Source: Phycisphaerae bacterium (GTDB lineage Bacteria > Planctomycetota > Phycisphaerae > Sedimentisphaerales > SG8-4). From it: a stretch of 17,206 nt of DNA. Location of the stretch: the NCBI GenBank assembly GCA_030603035.1, contig JAUVYQ010000042.1, forward strand, positions 1 through 17,206. The letters are read 5' to 3'. The notes beneath the pieces are model-generated. The model was given only the letters and a program-made list of their open reading frames with translations. It was not told the origin of the DNA and ran no database searches. The translations under genes and the position numbers were made by a program. Numbering within the stretch: position 1 is the stretch's first letter; each line of letters opens with the position of its first letter. Shown here in pieces: positions 1 through 6,245 of the stretch.

Positions 1-1
1 T

Positions 2-85
2 CATCGGATTAAGGGTTATCGTGACCTGCCGATTTTAGTTGAGAAATTAAAGGAAGCAGTTGACCAGAAGGAGGCTGTAGCGTAG
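2..85 (+). CDS. C-terminal end of an unidentified upstream gene (possibly a transposase)
   Basis: The frame starting at base 2 is open from the window edge and stops at TAG 83-85, giving 27 residues that read HRIKGYRDLPILVEKLKEA and then a short polar tail ending VDQKEAVA. The basic KGYRDLP-type segment followed by an amphipathic helix resembles the C-terminus of some IS transposases, but this is a recollection of style, not a motif match. The fragment lies directly before a glycoside hydrolase that has lost its 5' end, which fits an insertion-sequence boundary. It could equally be the end of any host gene. The upstream part is outside the window. Confidence 0.35.
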   Translation, partial: HRIKGYRDLPILVEKLKEAVDQKEAVA

Positions 86-147
86 ATTATGAAACCGTTC
101 CGACCGTATGGTGAATTTCAACGACAAGTGGGACAATCTCCACAACG

Positions 148-2850
148 GTGTGGGTGAACGGCAAAGAGGTCGGCAGCCACCGCGGCGGGTACGACTCGTT
201 CACATTCGACATCACCGATGCGCTGAAAAAGTCGGGGTTGCAGGAAATTATCCTGTCGGTTTGGGACCCAACGAATGCCGGCTCTCAGCCGCGAGGCAAG
301 CAAGTGAAAAAACCCGGCGGAATCTGGTACACGGCGGTTACCGGAATCTGGCAGACGGTTTGGCTCGAACCGGTTCCGAAGAAGTACGTCCGCCGTATTC
401 GCATCGTACCGCTTTACGACGAGGGGGTCGTGCAGATTGAGATTGATGCCACCGGAGGTACTAGCGTAGCAGCCAGCGTCATCGAGGACGAAGGTCCATG
501 GGCGTCGGTGCAGCCGATTGACGAGCGCGAGCCCATCCGGATCAAGCTTCAGAAGCTTCGAGCGTGGTCGCCTAGCGATCCGTTCCTGTATGACGTGGTG
601 GTCCGCCTGTACGATAAAGGTGGCGTGATTGACCAGGTTCAGTCGTACTTCGGTATGCGGAAGATTGAGGTCAAGAAGGACAAAGCGGGTATAAATCGTT
701 TGTTTCTAAACAACAAGCCGCTGTTTCAGTATGGGCCGCTCGACCAGGGCTGGTGGCCGGATGGATTGTACACAGCGCCGACGGACGAAGCCCTGCGATA
801 CGACATCGAGGTATTGAAGAAAATCGGCTGCAATATGCTGCGCAAACACGTCAAGATAGAACCGGCGCGTTTCTATTACTGGTGCGATAAGCTGGGATTG
901 ATGGTATGGCAGGATATGCCGAACGGCAATAACAAGACGGACGCGGACAAGAAGCAGTTCGAATGGGAGTTGATGCGGCTGGTCCACTCCCACTACAATA
1001 ACCCATCGATTATCATGTGGGTGCCGTTTAACGAGGGGTGGGGACAGCATGACACGCCGCGCTATGCGGAGTTGATTAAAAAGTTGGACCCGACGCGGTT
1101 AGTGAACGAGGCCAGCGGCTGGGCGAACAGAGAATCCGGTGACGTTCGTGATATTCACAGCTATCCCGGACCGGCTGCACCGCCCAATGAGGAAAAACGC
1201 GCATCGGTGCTGGGCGAGTTCGGGGGGCTTGGTCTGCCGGTGAAAGGGCATACGTGGCAGGATGAGAAGAACTGGGGTTATCGCAGTTATGAAACCAGAG
1301 AGCAACTGACAAATTCCTACGTAGCTTTGCTGAGCAAGCTGCGTCCGATGATTGGAGGGGGGCTGTGCGCTGCAGTGTACACACAAACGACGGATGTAGA
1401 GGTCGAGGTCAACGGGTTTATGACCTACGACCGGGCGATGGTCAAGATGGATGCCAAGCGTATTGCTGCTGCCAACCGCAAGCTCTACCTGCCGCCGCCG
1501 GTAATCAAGACGATTGTGCCCACGGCGCAAAACACGAGCGAATTGCCGCCCGTCAAACCGTTGTTTGATTTCCCGGTGCGCGACACATCAGTGTGCGTGG
1601 GACCCGATGGCATCTATTACCTGACCGGTACCACGGCCAACAATCCCGCTGGCATAGACGACAAAACCGGCTGGTATTATGTCAACGAAGGTATCCGCGT
1701 CTGGAAGAGCAAGGACCTGAAGGAGTGGGAACCCCTCGGCCTGGTCTGGTCGGTGGACAAAGATGCCACATGGGCTAAGGAATTCAAAACTTATCGTGGA
1801 AATCGGGCGCGGGCCGTCTGGGCGCCCGAAATCCACTACCTCAAGGGCACCTTCTGGCTGACCTACTCCATGAACTATCGCGGCTGCGGTTTGCTCAAGA
1901 GCGTTACCGGAAAACCCGAAGGGCCCTACCGAGACGTCAAGACCGATGGCCCTCTCACCGGCCAAATAGATGCCTCCTTATTCCAGGATGATGACGGTAA
2001 AGTTTACTGGGTATATCAGAATGGTAAGATCGCCCGCATGAAGGACGACATGACCGGCCTGGCCAAGGAGCCGCGCTTGCTCAAGCCCGCCAATTACAAA
2101 CATGTGGGCTTTGAAGGAGCGTTCGTCATGAAGAGCGGTGGGCGTTACCACCTGGCCTGCGCCGACTTTATTGGCGGCAATTATCATTGTATGGTTGCCA
2201 GTTCGGCCAGCCTCATGGGGCCGTATGGCGACCGCTATTTGGCTGTGCCTCATGGTGGACACAACATGTTCTTCAGGGACAGGGAAGGACGTTGGTGGTC
2301 AACACTATTCGGCCACACCTCCGCCGCGCCCGTCCGCGAACGCCCAGCCATTCTGCGCGTGGCGATCGATAATAAGGGCAAGATCGCACCGCTCTTCCCA
2401 CCCGGCTTCGAGAAGCAGGAACCGCCGAAATGGCGCTACACCATGGATCCGCCCGGCAAAGGCTGGGAGACAGCGGACTTTGACGACGCGGCTTGGAGCC
2501 AGGGGCCAGCCGGATTCGGCAAGGCTGGTACTCCCGGTGCCCTGGTCCGCACGGAGTGGAACTCATCGGACATCTGGTTACGGCGTGCATTTGAGCTGAA
2601 AGATAAAAAACTCAACGAACTCCACCTGTCGATACACCATGACGAGGACGCCGAAGTTTACATTAACGGTGTGCTCGCGGCGAAGCTGAGCGGCTACACT
2701 ACGAGTTATGTGAAAGCTCCTATTGAGGAGGCGGCAAGCAAGGCCTTGAAAGTCGGCTCGAATTGCTTAGCTGTGCACTGCCATCAGAGCGGAGGCGGGC
2801 AATACATCGATGTAGGAATGGTCAATGTGACCGAACAATCAGTCAAGTGA
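148..2850 (+). CDS. 5'-truncated GH2 / GH43-like / beta-sandwich fusion glycoside hydrolase
   Basis: Three modules are visible (numbering from GTG 148). Residues 1 to about 465 are a GH2 enzyme: the end of the sugar-binding domain (WVNGKEVGSHRGGYDSFTFD), an Ig-like domain and a TIM barrel, with acid/base E296 in VPFNEGWGQHDT and nucleophile E357 in LGEFGG. Residues about 472-745 are a GH43-like five-bladed propeller with the expected acidic triad: D479 (VRDTS), D608 (GQIDAS) and E656 (GFEGAF), plus the WAPEIHYL block. Residues about 760-895 form a galactose-binding-like beta-sandwich (WETADFDDAAW, DAEVYINGV). The likely role is plant or algal polysaccharide breakdown; the substrate is not deducible. 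GH2 proteins normally have about 110 more residues before VWVNGK. Here the frame is closed by TGA 112-114, so no signal peptide or complete sugar-binding domain is possible. GTG 148 is only the first usable start and may not be real. The gene is GC-richer than its neighbours, which suggests transfer. It is either a decaying remnant or a truncated gene. Confidence 0.85.
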   Translation: MWVNGKEVGSHRGGYDSFTFDITDALKKSGLQEIILSVWDPTNAGSQPRGKQVKKPGGIWYTAVTGIWQTVWLEPVPKKYVRRIRIVPLYDEGVVQIEIDATGGTSVAASVIEDEGPWASVQPIDEREPIRIKLQKLRAWSPSDPFLYDVVVRLYDKGGVIDQVQSYFGMRKIEVKKDKAGINRLFLNNKPLFQYGPLDQGWWPDGLYTAPTDEALRYDIEVLKKIGCNMLRKHVKIEPARFYYWCDKLGLMVWQDMPNGNNKTDADKKQFEWELMRLVHSHYNNPSIIMWVPFNEGWGQHDTPRYAELIKKLDPTRLVNEASGWANRESGDVRDIHSYPGPAAPPNEEKRASVLGEFGGLGLPVKGHTWQDEKNWGYRSYETREQLTNSYVALLSKLRPMIGGGLCAAVYTQTTDVEVEVNGFMTYDRAMVKMDAKRIAAANRKLYLPPPVIKTIVPTAQNTSELPPVKPLFDFPVRDTSVCVGPDGIYYLTGTTANNPAGIDDKTGWYYVNEGIRVWKSKDLKEWEPLGLVWSVDKDATWAKEFKTYRGNRARAVWAPEIHYLKGTFWLTYSMNYRGCGLLKSVTGKPEGPYRDVKTDGPLTGQIDASLFQDDDGKVYWVYQNGKIARMKDDMTGLAKEPRLLKPANYKHVGFEGAFVMKSGGRYHLACADFIGGNYHCMVASSASLMGPYGDRYLAVPHGGHNMFFRDREGRWWSTLFGHTSAAPVRERPAILRVAIDNKGKIAPLFPPGFEKQEPPKWRYTMDPPGKGWETADFDDAAWSQGPAGFGKAGTPGALVRTEWNSSDIWLRRAFELKDKKLNELHLSIHHDEDAEVYINGVLAAKLSGYTTSYVKAPIEEAASKALKVGSNCLAVHCHQSGGGQYIDVGMVNVTEQSVK

Positions 2851-2896
2851 TTAAGAATCAGTTTTGCTGAGGGAACTATTGAAATTTGATTTTCAA

Positions 2897-2924
2897 CACC
2901 CCCAAACAAGTTTGAGGGTGCCAC
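2897..2924. repeat. Palindromic element with GTGGCAC end, between convergent genes
   Basis: Bases 2897-2907 and 2910-2920 form an 11-bp stem with one mismatch and a 2-nt loop. On the minus strand it is preceded by GTGGCAC (2918-2924). The same GTGGCAC head followed by a CAC...GTG hairpin bounds the element inside rluD at 10236-10285, so the two look related. It lies between the convergent hydrolase and fumarase genes and could also act as a bidirectional terminator. No clear U-tract follows the stem on either strand, so a repeat is the better reading. Confidence 0.5.
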
Positions 2925-2951
2925 CCAAGTTTCATAGTAACTCAAAGGTCG

Positions 2952-3815
2952 TTAAATGATGGCTGACTTGTGCCGGTGGCTATGGCATTCGATATTGACC
3001 GCTACCGGCAGTGATGCAATATGGCACGGTGCAGTCTCGACTAAACAAGCCAAAGCAGTGGTGTCACCGCCGAGCCCCTGAGGGCCCAGGCCGAGCGCAT
3101 TGATTGCCGAAAGTAAATCCGTTTCAAGCTCAGCGTAAAATCCGTCTTCGTTTTTCTCATGCAGATTTCGGCACAGGGCCTTTTTACTCAGCAGACAGCT
3201 TAGCTCAAAATCGCCCCCAATCCCCACCCCCACAACACACGGCGGACAGGCATCAGCACCGGCTTGCCTGACAACGTCTACAATCCTATAAATTTTCTCT
3301 TCTCTTTCTGCGGTAGGTCTGAACATCCTGAACCGGCTTTTATTCTCAGAGCCCCCGCCCTTGGCCATAACGGTTAGCTTTAACTTCTCGCCTGGTACAA
3401 TCATATGATGGATTATGGCAGGTGTGTTCGAGCCGGTGTTCTTGCGTTTATTCAGGGGGTCAGCGACAACGCTTTTTCGCAGATACCCTTTTTCGTAGCC
3501 AGCCGCAACACCAGCGTTAATTGCATCGAAGAGAGTCGCATCACTATCTCCGGCAGCAGGCTTAACGGCAACCACAGCACCCTGCTCAGCAAAGACTACC
3601 GCAAGGCCGCTATCCTGGCACAGCGGTATTTTATCTTGCTCTGCTATGCGGGCATTTTCGATAAGCTGATTTAATATCTTCGCCGCTCCCGAATCTGTTT
3701 CTTTGCGCTTTGCCTCTTTAAGAGCAGCTAAAACATCGTCGGGCAGCTCATAGCCGGCTGATACGCAAAGCGATTCGACAATCTCGGCGATTTTTTCAAA
3801 CTCGATGTACCGCAT
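2952..3815 (-). CDS. Class I (4Fe-4S) fumarate hydratase, alpha subunit / N-terminal domain
   Basis: This 287-residue protein matches the alpha half of class I hydro-lyases (FumA/TtdA type), which interconvert fumarate and malate in the cytoplasm using an oxygen-sensitive 4Fe-4S cluster. Visible motifs are IPLCQDSG (C66), the KGGGSENKS block (residues 152-160), CPPCVVGVGIGG (C190), LGLGPQGLGGDTTAL, and the C-terminal LPVAVNIECHSHRH (C277). C66, C190 and C277 are spaced like the three cluster ligands of the family; the third assignment is less certain. The length is normal for an alpha subunit. The beta subunit that completes the active site is not in this window. The gene follows the propeller gene by 66 bp, and that gap is filled by a heptamer array. 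No Shine-Dalgarno is visible before ATG 3815. A tartrate dehydratase-type substrate cannot be excluded. Confidence 0.9.
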   Translation of the reverse strand: MRYIEFEKIAEIVESLCVSAGYELPDDVLAALKEAKRKETDSGAAKILNQLIENARIAEQDKIPLCQDSGLAVVFAEQGAVVAVKPAAGDSDATLFDAINAGVAAGYEKGYLRKSVVADPLNKRKNTGSNTPAIIHHMIVPGEKLKLTVMAKGGGSENKSRFRMFRPTAEREEKIYRIVDVVRQAGADACPPCVVGVGIGGDFELSCLLSKKALCRNLHEKNEDGFYAELETDLLSAINALGLGPQGLGGDTTALACLVETAPCHIASLPVAVNIECHSHRHKSAII

Positions 3816-3817
3816 AT

Positions 3818-3899
3818 AAAACTAAAAACTTAAAGCTAAAAGCGAAAAATCATAACCAAAAACTCAAAAGTCTTACATTTTTCACTTTTCGCTTTTCGC
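3818..3899. repeat. Degenerate 7-bp tandem array A (A-rich turning to T-rich)
   Basis: From 3818 the sequence falls into successive 7-base units: aaaacta, aaaactt, aaagcta, aaagcga, aaaatca, taaccaa, aaactca, aaagtct (to 3873). It then switches to T-rich units (tcacttt, tcgcttt, tcgc). The 13-14-mers gctaaaagcgaaaa and aaaactcaaaagt recur exactly in array B (6142-6155 and 6180-6192). The T-rich part encodes the last residues (AKSEK) of the propeller protein. The array fills the propeller-fumarase junction. Confidence 0.8.
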
Positions 3900-6233
3900 T
3901 ATCTCGACCTCGAAGGTTTTATACGTTGTATTGCCGACGTCATCACTGACTCTAACCGCGATTACATGCTCGCCGGCCTCCAAATCTTCAATCACAATCG
4001 TAAAATCCTCATCGGTAGTATCATAGACCAAATCATCCGGCAGAGTCCCTATCCATTCGGCGTTACTGTCAACGGTATAATGTACCTTTCCGACCGCACT
4101 AAACTCATCAGATACTTGCAGCTTCAGCGTTACGGTTTTCTTATCCTTCTTGATAGGGGCTGTTTTAATAACCGGCGCAGTGTTATCAACCACTACCGCG
4201 TCACTTATTCTACTGCCCTTCAAGCTCGTTGTGGTGGTATTGCTTCTCTCGTCACTTGTGGTTATTCTGACCTCGTATCGACTGTCTTCAACGGTCTTTC
4301 CGTTCCATTCGAAGCTGTCAGCTTCGAGCTCGTCTTTCAGCTCAATCCAGTTTGTTCTTCCAATTTTTCTAAAATCTATTTTGTAAATGAGCTTGTCGCC
4401 GTTATCGTCTTTGGCCTTATAGCTGATTTTGAACATTCCTGTTTTGCCGGCCGCGGCAATTCGACCAACGCTGACCGATTCGACTTTCGGCGCCAAATTC
4501 GGGACAGTACTGGCGACAGCAATCTCTCTTATGAGCGGACTGCCGAGGCCATCTTCACTTTGCAACACAAGTTTATACTGGCAGAATCTGCCGAGGGGGC
4601 ATCGCAGCTGTATCGGCTCTGTCACTTCCACCAGCTCGGTCCAGTCGGAAAAAGTCGGGTCGTTCACATCTTTAACGTTTCCGCTGCGAGAAGCGAGGCG
4701 AACCTTGCACCCTTGCGGAATATCGGCGTCGATTTGCAGCTTTCCCCACTTTGCCGGCTGACCGGCATCGATAAGGTCGGAAGTGTAAGTTCCCTCAGAA
4801 GTAAATCCGGAGCTTAACTTTATCAACTTCGCAGGATTGGCTGTTCCGAGATACAGGTCCTCGCCGACCACAGCTATGACGGTTATCTGTGATGCCTGCT
4901 CATCCTCATAGATAATTGCTTCCTGCTCCAGGGCCGGTTCGACGGTAAAAAGCTGGGCGCTGTTTCCCGTCCCGACAAGCAGCTTTCCATCCTGTACCGC
5001 CAGGCAGAAGAAAACGGCAGCCTCGCTGAATATATCAGTCACGAAGCCGTCCTTGGTTATCTTGTATATGTAACTGGCTTTTCCAGGCTCGGCCGGTTTA
5101 CGGGCCGGTGTCGGCTTCTTGGCCGATTTATCATCGGCTGCTTTTTTTGTATTTGCGATTTTAAGTTTCAGGCCGCCCTCGCTCTTGGCGTCGCTTTTTC
5201 CCTTTTGGGCTTTAGTCTCAGGCCGACCGGTCGAAGGCAATTTCGCAGCAAATTTCGTTTGGGCCTCAACAATCTTAGCCGATGTCGCCGCCGCATACAG
5301 ACCTTTGATTAAACCGGTGGCATCCTCTGTAAATAATAGCGCCGTAATCTCGGGCTGGTCGCTATCATATAAAACGGTAACTGTTTTAGTGCGCGGGTTT
5401 ATCTTATATACGAGTCCTCGGCTGTCGCTTCCGGCATAAACAAAGCCGTCCTGTCCGGCCGTCAGTGAAAGTATGTTTTTGTCCGGACTATCGTAAACGA
5501 GCTGTGCTTCTTTGCCCAATGGGTCAAGCTGATAAACCTTACCTTCCGGCCCGGTTCCCAAGTAAATATTACCGCCATCATCAACATCTATCGCGAAGAT
5601 ATATTTGGTCCGGCCTTCGGACGGATTCGGCTCAAAAATCACTTCCATCTTTCCCGCTTCGAGCCGGCACAGTTTGCATTTGTCGCCACTTATACCAGCT
5701 AAAAGCCTGCCGGCCACGTCGGTTGCCATCGCAAAAATATGCTCGTTCGATAGATACTGCTCGGTCTCGACGGTATTCGCATCGCCAGGCTCATTTGCAT
5801 CGCCAGGTTCATTTGCATCGTTTGGCTCTTTGGTCTGTTCCAGCTTCTCGTCTTTTTCTGATTCCAGCGGATAAATCTTTGTCAGTTTGCCGAGACTGTA
5901 CTTGTAAATACCGCCGTTAGGGCTTGTACCGACGTAAACCGTCCCCCCGCTTACAACGATACTGTTTATCGACCAAACATCTTCAAATTCGGGAAGCAGC
6001 GTCTCGGCCGCCCGCCCGAGCTGGATAGTCCCCCGTGAGCCAATCACAACATCTTCGGTCCGGCCCTTCAACAAATCCGAACTGCTGGCGTGACGTGTAA
6101 TCTTACTGCTAACCGCCCAACAAGCAGAACCCGAGAAATAAGCTAAAAGCGAAAAGCTAAAAACGCAAAACCACAGCGTAAAACTCAAAAGTTTTAAATT
6201 TTCAATTATAGTTTTTCGGTTTTTGGTTTCCAT
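3882..6233 (-). CDS. Secreted beta-propeller protein with C-terminal Ig/FN3-like domains
   Basis: This is a 783-residue exported protein of unknown function. Residues 1-40 form a signal peptide: a Lys-rich start, then a hydrophobic segment LLSFTLWFCVFSFSLLAYF and a small-residue region near ACWA. Residues about 85-475 hold repeated blade-like motifs (VYVGTSPNGGIYKY, IYLGTGPEGKVYQLD, VYAGSDSRGLVYKI, LLVGTGNSAQLF, LYLGTANPAKLIKL) typical of NHL/SMP-30-like propellers. Two low-complexity inserts interrupt it: an EPNDANEPGDAN repeat (about 136-153) and a Lys/Ala/Pro-rich linker (about 331-385). Residues about 480-575 form a beta-rich domain and about 580-783 resemble fibronectin-III/Ig-like modules. 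No catalytic motif is seen, so binding or surface display is likely. The start is fixed by AGGAG (6240-6244 on the minus strand, 6-nt spacer). It lies 12 bp after the S55 gene, implying one operon. Both protein ends are encoded by heptamer arrays. Confidence 0.8.
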   Translation of the reverse strand: METKNRKTIIENLKLLSFTLWFCVFSFSLLAYFSGSACWAVSSKITRHASSSDLLKGRTEDVVIGSRGTIQLGRAAETLLPEFEDVWSINSIVVSGGTVYVGTSPNGGIYKYSLGKLTKIYPLESEKDEKLEQTKEPNDANEPGDANEPGDANTVETEQYLSNEHIFAMATDVAGRLLAGISGDKCKLCRLEAGKMEVIFEPNPSEGRTKYIFAIDVDDGGNIYLGTGPEGKVYQLDPLGKEAQLVYDSPDKNILSLTAGQDGFVYAGSDSRGLVYKINPRTKTVTVLYDSDQPEITALLFTEDATGLIKGLYAAATSAKIVEAQTKFAAKLPSTGRPETKAQKGKSDAKSEGGLKLKIANTKKAADDKSAKKPTPARKPAEPGKASYIYKITKDGFVTDIFSEAAVFFCLAVQDGKLLVGTGNSAQLFTVEPALEQEAIIYEDEQASQITVIAVVGEDLYLGTANPAKLIKLSSGFTSEGTYTSDLIDAGQPAKWGKLQIDADIPQGCKVRLASRSGNVKDVNDPTFSDWTELVEVTEPIQLRCPLGRFCQYKLVLQSEDGLGSPLIREIAVASTVPNLAPKVESVSVGRIAAAGKTGMFKISYKAKDDNGDKLIYKIDFRKIGRTNWIELKDELEADSFEWNGKTVEDSRYEVRITTSDERSNTTTTSLKGSRISDAVVVDNTAPVIKTAPIKKDKKTVTLKLQVSDEFSAVGKVHYTVDSNAEWIGTLPDDLVYDTTDEDFTIVIEDLEAGEHVIAVRVSDDVGNTTYKTFEVEIAKSEK
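5779..5832 (-). repeat. 18-bp in-frame tandem repeat in the propeller gene
   Basis: Three consecutive 18-base units start at 5779, 5797 and 5815. The first two differ by one base and the third is diverged. On the coding strand they give the acidic tract EPNDANEPGDANEPGDAN in a loop between propeller blades. The unit is a multiple of three, so copy-number change would keep the frame. Confidence 0.8.
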
Positions 6234-6239
6234 TTTTCG
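6141..6239. repeat. Degenerate 7-bp tandem array B encoding a signal peptide
   Basis: Bases 6141-6196 read as 7-base units (agctaaa, agcgaaa, agctaaa, aacgcaa, aaccaca, gcgtaaa, actcaaa, agtttta). The rest is T-rich (tttcaat, tatagtt, tttcggt, ttttggt). The array covers codons 1 to about 31 of the propeller gene. The T-rich half, read on the minus strand, gives the Lys/Asn-rich n-region. The A-rich half gives the hydrophobic core of the signal peptide. Confidence 0.8.
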
Positions 6240-6244
6240 CTCCT
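6240..6244 (-). promoter_or_regulatory. Shine-Dalgarno AGGAG deciding the propeller gene start
   Basis: CTCCT on the plus strand is AGGAG on the minus strand, 6 nt before ATG 6233 and immediately after the S55 stop codon (6246-6248). It supports ATG 6233, the only good start upstream of the signal peptide. Confidence 0.6.
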
Positions 6245-6245
6245 A

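Noticed and set aside
89..157. Small frame starting ATG 89 between the upstream gene tail and the hydrolase
   Set aside because: About 22 codons with no ribosome site or recognisable content; it overlaps the damaged junction.
3405..3674. 89-codon frame antisense to the fumarase gene
   Set aside because: It lies wholly opposite conserved fumarase motifs and has no recognisable protein features.
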